NCBI RefSeq assembly: GCF_014269285.1 | Contig: NZ_JACOAF010000044.1 | Span: 1-64,000 of the forward strand | DNA length: 64,000 bases | Reading direction: 5' to 3' | DNA from: Rufibacter sediminis | GTDB taxonomy: Bacteria; Bacteroidota; Bacteroidia; Cytophagales; Hymenobacteraceae | Part shown: positions 53,166 through 60,187 of the stretch, piece by piece | Numbering within the stretch: the stretch's first letter is position 1 | Layout of the letters: the number at the start of each line of letters is the position of its first letter | Notes under the pieces: model-generated | The model's input: the letters and a program-made list of their open reading frames with translations, nothing else | What the model was told of the DNA's origin: nothing | Databases searched by the model: none | Made by a program: the position numbers and the translations under genes

Positions 53166-53201
53166 GTTTTGGGGCTGTTTTCCAGAAAACAGATCAGAAA
53201 C
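53166..53201. repeat. 36-nt palindrome family, overlaps a stop codon
   Basis: GTTTTGGGGC to GATCAGAAAC, exactly 36 nt; its right end supplies the stop and last codons of the thioredoxin-reductase-like gene (stop at 53194). Confidence 0.8.
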
Positions 53202-54102
53202 GCTCTTCTATGAGTTCTTTGTTCACCATTGCCCCAGCCACTAATCCGGCAGCCACTGCCACCGCCACTGACCGCATCATGGTGGTGGCGTCGCCGGCAG
53301 CGAAAATACCGGGTACCGTCGTTTTCTGGAAACCATCTACTTTCAGGTGACCGGTTTCTGTCAGTTCGCAACCCAATTCCTCCGGAAGAGGGCAATGCTG
53401 CTCAAAGGCGGGGCGGGCAAAAATGGCTTTTACGGTGTGGGAGGAGCCGTCTTTCAAGGCAATTTGCTGCACGTAGCCTTGGTCATGCACCAGGGCTGTG
53501 ATTTCCCCCTCATTTAGGAGCACCTTTTTTCTTTGCAGTACTTCCCGCTGCTCTGGGGTGAGGGTGGAGGGGCCGTTGGTAAACACCGTCAGCGTGGGTG
53601 TCCAGTTTTGGAGAAGCTTCACCAGCTCAAACGCCATGTCACCGTTGGCCATGATGCCCCATTCCTGGTTCCGGACTTCGTAGCCGTGGCAGTAAGGACA
53701 GTGCAGCACGGAGATTCCCCAGCATGAGGTAAAGCCCTCCAGGTTAGGCATCAGGTCTTTGATGCCGGCGGCGAAGATGAGTTTACTGGCGTGGAAGGTA
53801 GCTCCCGACGCGGTGGTCACTTGAAAATCCTGGTTCTGTCCCGTGGCTGTAAGGGCTTCTTCCGCCAAGAACGTGACCGTAGGATAGGCCAATACCTGCT
53901 CCTGGGCTTTTTGGGCGATGGCGGCGGGCGTTTCCCCGTCCTGCGTGAGGAAGTTGTGGGAGTGCGGGGTTTGGCGGTTACAGGGTTTTCCGCTGTCCAG
54001 GACCAGTACGTTCCGCAGCGATCTGCCCAACGCCATGGCGGCGGAAAGTCCGGCATAGCTTCCGCCAATGATAATCACATCAAATTCTGTTCTCTTTTCC
54101 AT
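53194..54102 (-). CDS. Thioredoxin-reductase-like FAD/NAD(P) oxidoreductase
   Basis: A 302-residue flavoprotein. The FAD site is DVIIIGGSYAGLSAAMALGRS; the redox-active CxxC is Cys-Pro-Tyr-Cys in HCPYCHGYE; the second FAD contact is GIFAAGDATTMMRSV. The length and CPYC are as in TrxB-type enzymes, but the N-terminal and NADP segments (GIMANGDMAFEL instead of GGGDSAxEE) are those of the shorter TrxR-like group found beside regulators, so the partner may not be thioredoxin. It is divergent from a Fur-family regulator. Its last codons and stop lie in a 36-nt palindrome. Confidence 0.87.
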   Translation of the reverse strand: MEKRTEFDVIIIGGSYAGLSAAMALGRSLRNVLVLDSGKPCNRQTPHSHNFLTQDGETPAAIAQKAQEQVLAYPTVTFLAEEALTATGQNQDFQVTTASGATFHASKLIFAAGIKDLMPNLEGFTSCWGISVLHCPYCHGYEVRNQEWGIMANGDMAFELVKLLQNWTPTLTVFTNGPSTLTPEQREVLQRKKVLLNEGEITALVHDQGYVQQIALKDGSSHTVKAIFARPAFEQHCPLPEELGCELTETGHLKVDGFQKTTVPGIFAAGDATTMMRSVAVAVAAGLVAGAMVNKELIEERF

Positions 54103-54113
54103 ATCGTTTACGC

Positions 54114-54148
54114 GTTATAAGCCTGTTTTTAGGAAAGGAAAGCCAAAC
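54114..54148. repeat. 36-nt palindrome family, degenerate copy
   Basis: GTTATAAGCCTGTTTTT then AGGAAAGGAAAGCCAAAC, 35 nt, 11 nt upstream of the thioredoxin-reductase-like start. Confidence 0.55.
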
Positions 54149-54235
54149 GCCTTTCTTTCCTCCGACCGGGAGAATGTCTCTCCCAGAGGTAGTTAATGCG
54201 GAGGATTTGGCAAATGTAGAAAATTTTGTTATTAT

Positions 54236-54250
54236 TGCAACAATGTTGCA
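54236..54250. promoter_or_regulatory. Likely autoregulatory operator of the Fur-family gene
   Basis: TGCAACA-A-TGTTGCA is a perfect 15-bp dyad ending 9 nt before the regulator's ATG. Form and place fit a Fur/Zur/PerR-type box. It also lies in the divergent spacer of the thioredoxin-reductase-like gene, 134 nt from that start. Confidence 0.65.
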
Positions 54251-54259
54251 TTAGTTGAG

Positions 54260-54634
54260 ATGAAAAGACGAACCACCCCCGCCCAGACCGCCATTTTAGA
54301 TTTGTTGAAATCTTCCGGCTCGGCGTTAAGCCAGGACATGATTGAGCAGAAGATGAAAGGCGAAACTGACCGCGTCACGATTTACCGCGTCTTGAACCGG
54401 TTCTGCGAAGATGGGTTAACCCACCGCATCGTCTCTGACGACGGAAAATCTTATTTCGCCCTGTGTCACGGCTGCCAGGGCAACCACCATACGCATGACC
54501 ATTTTCACTTCCGGTGCCTGACCTGCCAAAAGGTGGAGTGTCTGTCAGAGAAGGTGCAGGTGTCGTTGCCCCAAGGCTATCGGGCAACCAACGTGAATGC
54601 CTGGGTCTCGGGTTATTGTGCGGGCTGCATTTAG
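54260..54634 (+). CDS. Fur family transcriptional regulator (Zur-like)
   Basis: A 124-residue winged-helix metalloregulator. The DNA-binding half has RRTTPAQTAILDLLKSSGSALSQDMIEQKM and DRVTIYRVLNRFCEDGL (recognition helix with TIYRVL). The metal half has a His-rich stretch HHTHDHFHF, CLTC and a C-terminal CAGC, the pair of CxxC motifs of the structural zinc site. Family members sense iron, zinc, manganese or peroxide; the ligand pattern is closest to Zur-like proteins but cannot decide. A perfect 15-bp dyad just upstream suggests self-control. Confidence 0.9.
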   Translation: MKRRTTPAQTAILDLLKSSGSALSQDMIEQKMKGETDRVTIYRVLNRFCEDGLTHRIVSDDGKSYFALCHGCQGNHHTHDHFHFRCLTCQKVECLSEKVQVSLPQGYRATNVNAWVSGYCAGCI

Positions 54635-54684
54635 ATAAGGATTGCCCCTGCTTTTTAAAACTTTTTGAAGAGATTCTTGCTGAT

Positions 54685-54886
54685 CGCTGGCGCGAGCCTC
54701 CGGCTCGTGTCCGGGCGTATTCCGTATCCATTTTGTCATCCTGAAAGGATCTTGTAAGCAAGCAGTAGTAGCGGTTCTTTTATGCTTTCTTAGTCTGCCC
54801 ACAAGATCTTTCCAAGATGACAGGAGCGGGTGGATCGAAAGCCCGATGGAATACGTGCGGACACGAGCCGGAGGCTCGCGCCAGCG
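54685..54886. repeat. 202-bp nested inverted-repeat element
   Basis: Outer arms 54685-54723 and 54848-54886 (39 nt, 37 matching) start CGCTGGCGCGAGCC and each contain a smaller palindrome. Inner arms 54734-54755 and 54801-54822 (22 nt, 19 matching) carry GTCATCCTGAAAGGATC and its inverse. The core of about 45 nt is unpaired. The whole can fold into one long cruciform and codes for nothing. Confidence 0.88.
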
Positions 54887-54899
54887 GAGGAGATGATTG

Positions 54900-54935
54900 C
54901 TTTTAAGCCCGTTTTCAGGAAAACAGGCCTAGAAC
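54900..54935. repeat. 36-nt palindrome family
   Basis: CTTTTAAGCCCGTTTTC to GGAAAACAGGCCTAGAAC, 36 nt, 10 nt behind the SOD terminator on the minus strand. Confidence 0.85.
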
Positions 54936-54945
54936 AATAGAAAGC

Positions 54946-54979
54946 AAAAAAGGTCTTGCCGTGACAGCAAGACCTTTTT
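54946..54979 (-). terminator. Terminator of the SOD gene
   Basis: On the minus strand GCAAGACC... : AAAAAGGTCTTGC pairs with GCAAGACCTTTTT around a short loop and ends in six T. It lies 23 nt behind the stop. Confidence 0.9.
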
Positions 54980-55002
54980 CAATTATAAAAATCTGTAATC
55001 GC

Positions 55003-55614
55003 TTAGCCGTTGGCTTGGGCGTAAAGACGGTTCACTTCGTCCCAGTTGATCAGGTTGAAGAACGCGGTGATGTACTCTGGTCTGCGGTTCTGGTACTTCA
55101 GATAGTAGGCATGCTCCCACACATCTAAGCCCAGGATTGGAAGACCGCCGCAAGAGTCAACGCCTTCCATGAGAGGATTGTCTTGGTTGGCAGTAGAGCA
55201 GATCTGCACAGATCCGCCTTCCACGGCGCAAAGCCAGGCCCAGCCAGACCCGAAACGGGTAGTGGCGGCTTTGGTGAATTCTTCTTTGAACGCATCGTAA
55301 GAGCCGAACGCCTTGTCAATGGCCTCAGCTACGGGACCGGTTGGGTTGCCGCCGCCGTTCGGGCTCAGGATAGTCCAGAACAGGTTGTGGTTGTAGAACC
55401 CGCCGCCGTTGTTACGGATAGCCGGCGTTTTAGCCGCATCGCGCAGGATTTCTTCAATAGACTGGTTCTCTTTCTCAGTCCCCTGGATCGCATTATTCAG
55501 GTTAGTGGTATATGCCTGGTGGTGCTTGGTATGGTGGATTTCCATTGTCTGACGGTCGATGTGCGGCTCCAGCGCATCGTACGCATACGGAAGTTGCGGA
55601 AGTTCAAATGCCAT
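55003..55614 (-). CDS. sod: Superoxide dismutase (Fe/Mn family)
   Basis: A 203-residue cytoplasmic enzyme (no signal peptide) that dismutates superoxide. The metal ligands are His27 in [12 protein letters not shown], the second-helix His of the FYNHNLFW segment, and Asp and His in [20 protein letters not shown] and the Gly-rich loop [13 protein letters not shown] are standard. Fe versus Mn use cannot be decided by eye. Single-gene transcript with its own terminator; a TATCTTTG box about 58 nt upstream may be its promoter. Confidence 0.95.
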   Translation of the reverse strand: MAFELPQLPYAYDALEPHIDRQTMEIHHTKHHQAYTTNLNNAIQGTEKENQSIEEILRDAAKTPAIRNNGGGFYNHNLFWTILSPNGGGNPTGPVAEAIDKAFGSYDAFKEEFTKAATTRFGSGWAWLCAVEGGSVQICSTANQDNPLMEGVDSCGGLPILGLDVWEHAYYLKYQNRRPEYITAFFNLINWDEVNRLYAQANG

Positions 55615-55682
55615 AGTTTTGTGTGGTTATAGGTTAGAAATACAAAGGTTCTGCTAGTAATACGGAACGGGCCAAAGATAAA

Positions 55683-56129
55683 CTAAATTCTTTTCGCTCT
55701 GAAAAAGTCCGTCATCAATTGCGAACACTCGTGCGCCAGGATGCCGGTGACCAGTTCAGTCTTGGGGTGCAGCAGGTTCACACCCGTGCGCCGGTAACCG
55801 CGTTTCTCGTCTGCCGTGGCGTACACCACGCGCTTCAACTGGGACCAGTAGCTGGCGCCGGCGCACATCACGCAGGGTTCCACGGTCACATACAGGGTGC
55901 AGTCATGCAGGTATTTATTGCCCAGGTGATTGGCGGCGGCGGTAAAGGCCAGCATCTCGGCGTGGGCCGTGACGTCGTTCAGTTTCTCGGTTTGGTTGTA
56001 GGCGCGCGCAATGATCTTGTTCTGGCACACCACCACGGCCCCAATGGGGATTTCGCCCTCCTCCAGGGCGTATTGCGCCTGCTTGTAGGCTTCGCGCATG
56101 AAATGTTCGTCTGAATGGATGCTTAACAC
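55683..56129 (-). CDS. tadA: tRNA-specific adenosine deaminase (TadA-like)
   Basis: A 148-residue zinc deaminase that makes inosine at position 34 of tRNA(Arg). The zinc and proton-shuttle motif is HAEM; the second motif is PCVMCAG; NVLLHP-like and C-terminal FFRAKR segments agree. The longest frame begins at TTG 56138; I chose the GTG at 56129 because related proteins start a few residues before SDEHFM. A general guanine/nucleoside deaminase is the alternative, but the PCVMCAGA block favours TadA. Confidence 0.88.
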   Translation of the reverse strand: MLSIHSDEHFMREAYKQAQYALEEGEIPIGAVVVCQNKIIARAYNQTEKLNDVTAHAEMLAFTAAANHLGNKYLHDCTLYVTVEPCVMCAGASYWSQLKRVVYATADEKRGYRRTGVNLLHPKTELVTGILAHECSQLMTDFFRAKRI

Positions 56130-56198
56130 AAGGTTCAAGTTAAGAGAAAACTAACCTTTTTTTACTCCGGTGAGCTTTCTTTGGTTGTATCTGAAAAC

Positions 56199-56234
56199 GT
56201 TTAGGGCCTGTTTTCTGGAAAACAGGCCCTAAAC
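56199..56234. repeat. 36-nt palindrome family, perfect copy
   Basis: GTTTAGGGCCTGTTTTC, TG, GAAAACAGGCCCTAAAC: both 17-nt arms pair without a mismatch. This is the best copy in the window. Confidence 0.95.
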
Positions 56235-56270
56235 AAAAGCGGTCGCTTCCGGCAAAGGAAGAGAGAAGTA

Positions 56271-56822
56271 CTATTTCACGTTGGCGCTGGCCATCACGGC
56301 TCTGGCGGTTTCCTGCCATTCGTTCTGCAAAGCCACCGGCGCGTTGAAGCTGAAAATCACCATCTGTTCCTTCAGAAACGTGTACTGAATGAGCGTGTAC
56401 TTGCGTACCGGGGCCATGTTGCGGTTCCGGCGCTCATCGCGCACGGTGGAGACAAACTCATACACCAAAAAATCGCGGCCGTTGATGGTTTGTTTCTCCT
56501 CGCGCAGGAACTGCACCTCGGTGAACATGCGCTGGATGGAAGCCTTGTAGAACGGCAGCAGGATGTTGATGTCATCGGCGGGGAAGGTGCTGGGGCGCTG
56601 GTTCACGCTGATGTCTACCTGCCCGTCAGGGCTGGTGAACACGCCCAGCGGCTTGCGGGCCGCCGGGTACTCGCGGGCGATTCCGTCATCGGGCATCACC
56701 TCAAAGTTCTGCGGAATAGAAAGTGAAACGTTCTTGGCCACCGACACCTTCTTCAGTTTGGGCGCAAAGGCCAGCAAAACCGCGAGCGGCAATACAAGTA
56801 ATATTAGATAGGTTCTCTTCAT
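56271..56822 (-). CDS. Hypothetical protein with N-terminal membrane segment
   Basis: A 183-residue protein I do not recognise. The N-terminus MKRTYLILLVLPLAVLLAFAP is a signal peptide or membrane anchor with no clear cleavage site and no lipobox. The rest is a compact alpha/beta domain (VSLSIPQNFEVMPDDGI ... YTLIQYTFLKEQMVIFSFNAP), which resembles the small PsbP-like or DUF-type extracytoplasmic domains that bind nothing known. The ATG at 56834 would add four residues. It stands alone between a perfect palindrome and the nuo promoter region. Confidence 0.7.
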   Translation of the reverse strand: MKRTYLILLVLPLAVLLAFAPKLKKVSVAKNVSLSIPQNFEVMPDDGIAREYPAARKPLGVFTSPDGQVDISVNQRPSTFPADDINILLPFYKASIQRMFTEVQFLREEKQTINGRDFLVYEFVSTVRDERRNRNMAPVRKYTLIQYTFLKEQMVIFSFNAPVALQNEWQETARAVMASANVK

Positions 56823-56940
56823 AAACGTGGTCATGCGTCAATTTTGACTCATCAGCCGAATGCAAATACCAGGCCGTTAAGTTCCGGAAGGGCGCAAAGG
56901 TAGTTTAGAAAGTGATTTTTTCAATCTGGCCCCACACGGA

Positions 56941-56969
56941 AAAAGCCCAACTAAAGTAGATGGGCTTTT
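56941..56969. terminator. Possible terminator in the nuo upstream region
   Basis: AAAAGCCCA pairs with TGGGCTTTT across 11 nt. Either a stop for upstream transcription or an attenuator-like remnant. Confidence 0.45.
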
Positions 56970-57225
56970 ATCGGGATGAAGAAAACTTACTAAAAACTCA
57001 GTGCTGGCAGCGGGAGGAGGGGACAACCCGCTGACTTCTGAAAAGTGAATTACACTCTTCATGCACATGAGTCATTAAACTTTGAAAATTTTTACAAGAA
57101 TCCCTAACTTTTTTTGTTATTTCTAATTTACATCGATTTCATAGCGAGCATTTTGCAAAATAAACAGAACGGTTGTTCGTTAGAGAAAGCCGGGCGCACA
57201 AAGCCGGTGAGAGAATGTATTTTAG

Positions 57226-57256
57226 TTTGAATCTTAGGTTTAAGTGCCTACTTTTG
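57226..57256 (+). promoter_or_regulatory. Promoter of the nuo operon
   Basis: TTTG, 19 nt, then TACTTTTG: full match to the Bacteroidota housekeeping promoter (TTTG-N19-21-TAnnTTTG). Transcription should start near 57263, leaving a leader of only about 13 nt before nuoA. Confidence 0.82.
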
Positions 57257-57275
57257 CACCAAATAGCTTTATAAT

Positions 57276-57659
57276 ATGGAAACAACTGCCCCTGCACAAT
57301 ATTTACCAGCCGATTATCTGCCAATTGTGATTCAATTTGTGGCGGCTTTGGGTTTTGTGATCTTTTCCATGGTGGTGACCCACCTGATTGGGCCAAAACG
57401 CAAGAGCGCGGTGAAACACGCCTCTTGGGAGTGCGGTATTGAATCCAAAGGCGATGCCCGGGCTCCTATCTCCATCAAGTATTTTCTGATTGCCATTCTG
57501 TTCGTGCTTTTTGACGTGGAGGTGATCTTCCTCTACCCTTGGGCCGTGAACTTCAGAGCCTTGGGTCTGGATGGTTTCGTCTGGATGCTCATGTTCATGG
57601 GACTGCTGTTGACCGGTTTCTTCTACGTGATCCGGAAAGGCGTTCTCAAGTGGGAATAG
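57276..57659 (+). CDS. nuoA: NADH-quinone oxidoreductase subunit A
   Basis: A 127-residue membrane subunit of complex I. Three helices are visible (FVAALGFVIFSMVVTHLIG, FLIAILFVLFDVEVIFLYPWA, MLMFMGLLLTGFFYVI). KHASWECGIESKGDARAPISIKYFLIA is the conserved NuoA loop with the Glu-Cys-Gly of the quinone site area, and FDVEVIFLYPWA is the family hallmark. First gene of the nuo operon, 20 nt behind the -7 element. Confidence 0.95.
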   Translation: METTAPAQYLPADYLPIVIQFVAALGFVIFSMVVTHLIGPKRKSAVKHASWECGIESKGDARAPISIKYFLIAILFVLFDVEVIFLYPWAVNFRALGLDGFVWMLMFMGLLLTGFFYVIRKGVLKWE

Positions 57660-57722
57660 CTCCAGAAATCGTCGCGTAGGCGGCAAACTTTTACAAGCGA
57701 TAACGTGTTCAGAGAGAGGCCG

Positions 57723-57758
57723 GTTTCTGGCCTGATTTTCTGAAAACTAAGCGAAAAC
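57723..57758. repeat. 36-nt palindrome family, just before a start codon
   Basis: GTTTCTGGCC to AAGCGAAAAC, exactly 36 nt; ends 5 nt before the nuoB ATG, within the nuo operon. Confidence 0.8.
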
Positions 57759-57763
57759 GACTC

Positions 57764-58318
57764 ATGAGCGATAACAATAGCAATTTAACCATGGTAGACG
57801 CCCCAGAAGGGGTAGAAGGAACCGGCTTTTTCGCCACTTCCCTAGAGAAAGTAGTAGGTCTGGCCCGTAAGCACTCGTTGTGGCCTTTGCCGTTTGCTAC
57901 CTCCTGCTGCGGTATTGAGTACATGGCTACCATGGGCTCGCACTATGATATTTCCCGTTTCGGGTCTGAGCGCCCCAGCTTCTCGCCCCGACAAGCCGAT
58001 TTGCTGATGGTGATGGGTACCATTGCCAAGAAAATGGGTCCGGTGGTGAAACAGGTGTACGAGCAGATGGCTGAGCCCCGTTGGGTAATCGCCGTAGGCG
58101 CCTGCGCTACCAGCGGTGGTATCTTTGACTCTTACAGCGTGTTGCAAGGCATTGACCGCATTGTGCCGGTAGACGTGTATGTGCCTGGTTGCCCACCACG
58201 CCCTGAGCAGATTCTGGATGGCTTGATGCGCATTCAGGATTTAGCCGAGAACGAGTCGCTCCGCCGCCGGAACTCTCCGGAATATCAAGCATTACTGGCT
58301 TCTTACAACATTAAATAA
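57764..58318 (+). CDS. nuoB: NADH-quinone oxidoreductase subunit B
   Basis: A 184-residue subunit holding iron-sulphur cluster N2, the last electron carrier before quinone. The four ligands are Cys48 and Cys49 (TSCCGIEYM), Cys114 (VGACATSGG) and Cys143 (PGCPPRPE). It follows nuoA after 104 nt that contain a palindrome and lies 3 nt before nuoC. Confidence 0.97.
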   Translation: MSDNNSNLTMVDAPEGVEGTGFFATSLEKVVGLARKHSLWPLPFATSCCGIEYMATMGSHYDISRFGSERPSFSPRQADLLMVMGTIAKKMGPVVKQVYEQMAEPRWVIAVGACATSGGIFDSYSVLQGIDRIVPVDVYVPGCPPRPEQILDGLMRIQDLAENESLRRRNSPEYQALLASYNIK

Positions 58319-58321
58319 GGC

Positions 58322-58828
58322 ATGGCCGAACTAACCAACGAACTGCTGGTGCAAGCGCTGCAAGAGAAATTTGGCGACCAGTTGTTTGATATCCATGAGC
58401 CTTACGGGCTTGTGACCGTGACCACTACCCGGGAAAATATCATCCCTATGCTGCAAGCGTTGTACGATGATGCCTTCCTGCAATTCCAGTTCCTGACCAC
58501 TATGTGCGGTATTCATTATCCAGATAACAAGGGCCAGGAATTAGGCGTGATTTACCACCTGCACAGCCTGGTTCATAATATCAGGCTACGCATCAAAATC
58601 TTCTTTTCTGAAGATGATGCCGTGGTGCCTACCGCTACTAACCTGTACGCCACCGCCAACTGGATGGAGCGCGAAACCTTTGACTTCTACGGCATCCGCT
58701 TTGAGGGTCACCCTAACCTTATCCGCATTCTCAATGTGGAGGAGATGGAGGCGTTTCCTATGCGCAAAGAGTTTCCGCTGGAAGACCAGACCCGCGAAGA
58801 CAAGATTAATACCTTCTTCGGAAGATAA
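58322..58828 (+). CDS. nuoC: NADH-quinone oxidoreductase subunit C
   Basis: A 168-residue peripheral-arm subunit. The family block WMERETFDFYGIRFEGHPNLIRIL is present, followed by the end RKEFPLEDQTREDK. Separate nuoC and nuoD genes, not the fused NuoCD of enterics. The complex transfers electrons from NADH to the quinone, most likely menaquinone in this group, while pumping ions. Confidence 0.95.
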   Translation: MAELTNELLVQALQEKFGDQLFDIHEPYGLVTVTTTRENIIPMLQALYDDAFLQFQFLTTMCGIHYPDNKGQELGVIYHLHSLVHNIRLRIKIFFSEDDAVVPTATNLYATANWMERETFDFYGIRFEGHPNLIRILNVEEMEAFPMRKEFPLEDQTREDKINTFFGR

Positions 58829-58835
58829 ACCTTAT

Positions 58836-58878
58836 AAACGCCAACGGCTTTGTTCTCAAGACAAGGCCGCCGGCGTTT
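58836..58878. repeat. Hairpin between nuoC and nuoD
   Basis: AAACGCCAACGGCTTTGT pairs with ACAAGGCCGCCGGCGTTT (three mismatches, two of which can be G-U). No T tract follows, so it is more likely an mRNA-stability or processing hairpin than a terminator. Confidence 0.6.
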
Positions 58879-58900
58879 CTGCTTACTACTAAGTTCCCAC

Positions 58901-60115
58901 ATGGAGTTAGCCAAACAGAATACACAGATAGTTACCCCAGATTCCTACATGCAGGAGCTCACCACCCTGAATTTAGGACCTACGCACCCCGCCACGCACG
59001 GCATCTTCCAGAACATCCTGCAAATGGATGGCGAGAAGATTGTGTCTGGCGTGCCGACGATTGGGTACATCCACCGCGCCTTCGAGAAAATCGCGGAGCG
59101 CCGTAACTTTTACCAGATCACCCCGCTCACCGACCGCATGAACTACTGCTCCTCGCCCATCAACAACATGGGTTGGTGGATGACGGTAGAGAAGCTGTTG
59201 GGCGTGACCGTTCCCAAGCGTGCCGAGTACATCCGGGTAATCGTGATGGAACTGGCCCGTATCGCGGACCATTTGATTTGTAACTCAATCCTGGGGGTAG
59301 ATACCGGAGCCTTCACCGGCTTCCTGTACGTTTTCCAGGAAAGAGAGAAAATCTACGAAATCTATGAGGAAATCTGCGGTGCCCGCTTGACTACCAACAT
59401 GGGTAGAGTAGGCGGCATGGAGCGTGATTTGTCTCCCGTAGCTATCCAGAAAATCAGAGACTTCCTGCGCGATTTCCCTAAAGTGATGCGCGAGTTTGAA
59501 ACCATGTTCAACCGTAACCGGATTTTCATTGACCGGGTGGAGAACGTAGGGCCAATCACCGCCGAGCGTGCCTTGAACTATGGCTTTACCGGCCCTAACC
59601 TAAGAGCCGCCGGGGTAGATTATGACGTGCGCGTGATGAACCCTTACTCTTCTTACCAGGACTTCGATTTTGAGATTCCGGTAGGTACCAAGGGTGACAC
59701 CTATGACCGCTTCATGGTTCGCAACGAGGAAATCTGGCAGAGCTTACGCATCATCCAGCAAGCCATGGACAACTTGCCCGAAGGTCCGTTCCACGCTGAT
59801 GCGCCGGAGTTCTACTTGCCGCCAAAGCAGGAGGTGTACCGCAACATGGAAGCCTTAATCTACCACTTCAAAATTGTGATGGGCGAGATTGACGCGCCGG
59901 TTGGTGAGGTGTACCACTCAGTGGAAGGCGGAAACGGAGAGCTTGGTTTCTACCTGGTGTCTGACGGAGGCCGCACGCCGTACCGCCTGCACTTCAGAAG
60001 ACCTTGCTTTATCTATTACCAGGCCTATCCAGAAATGGTTGTGGGCACGCAGTTGTCAGATGCGATTGTGATTCTGTCTTCCATGAACGTGATTGCCGGT
60101 GAGCTTGACGCTTAA
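58901..60115 (+). CDS. nuoD: NADH-quinone oxidoreductase subunit D
   Basis: A 404-residue 49-kDa-type subunit forming the quinone-binding pocket with NuoB. LNLGPTHPATHGIFQ is the conserved quinone-site loop; FEKIAERRNFYQITPLTDRMNYCSS and the C-terminal DPVFGEVDR-like end (ILSSMNVIAGELDA) agree with the family. I chose the ATG at 58901, 17 codons inside the longest frame, because the frame upstream runs through a hairpin and is not protein-like. Confidence 0.96.
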   Translation: MELAKQNTQIVTPDSYMQELTTLNLGPTHPATHGIFQNILQMDGEKIVSGVPTIGYIHRAFEKIAERRNFYQITPLTDRMNYCSSPINNMGWWMTVEKLLGVTVPKRAEYIRVIVMELARIADHLICNSILGVDTGAFTGFLYVFQEREKIYEIYEEICGARLTTNMGRVGGMERDLSPVAIQKIRDFLRDFPKVMREFETMFNRNRIFIDRVENVGPITAERALNYGFTGPNLRAAGVDYDVRVMNPYSSYQDFDFEIPVGTKGDTYDRFMVRNEEIWQSLRIIQQAMDNLPEGPFHADAPEFYLPPKQEVYRNMEALIYHFKIVMGEIDAPVGEVYHSVEGGNGELGFYLVSDGGRTPYRLHFRRPCFIYYQAYPEMVVGTQLSDAIVILSSMNVIAGELDA

Positions 60116-60124
60116 GCGGTTCCC

Positions 60125-60160
60125 ATTTTAGAAACGATTTTTCCTAAGCCTGCCTAAAAC
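60125..60160. repeat. 36-nt palindrome family, very degenerate
   Basis: ATTTTAGAAA to GCCTAAAAC, exactly 36 nt between nuoD and nuoE; inner arms are largely lost. Confidence 0.4.
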
Positions 60161-60187
60161 GCAGCTTTTATACCTGCCATTTACCAA

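Larger units (their letters stand above)
54635..55002. other. Spacer with a 202-bp nested inverted repeat
   Basis: No gene. It contains the large nested palindrome 54685-54886, a 36-nt palindrome and the SOD terminator. The open frames crossing it on the minus strand (54375-54802) are products of the symmetry, not genes. Confidence 0.8.
56823..57275. other. Spacer upstream of the nuo operon
   Basis: No gene is seen in 450 nt. It holds a hairpin at 56941-56969 (AAAAGCCCA/TGGGCTTTT), a weaker one at 57008-57033 (CAGCGGG/CCCGCTG), an AT-rich stretch at about 57070-57130 and the nuo promoter. Confidence 0.7.

Noticed and set aside
54375-54802. Minus-strand open frames across the Fur gene and the nested inverted repeat.
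   Set aside because: They overlap the well-supported Fur gene antisense and the inverted repeat; no family similarity is visible.
53091-54902. The nested inverted repeat and flanking palindromes as ends of an insertion sequence or integrated element.
   Set aside because: No transposase, integrase or target-site duplication is visible, and the genes around are ordinary chromosomal ones.
57008-57033. A stem CAGCGGG/CCCGCTG upstream of nuo considered as part of a tRNA or small RNA.
   Set aside because: No cloverleaf, no T-loop GTTC sequence and no CCA-type acceptor stem can be built around it.
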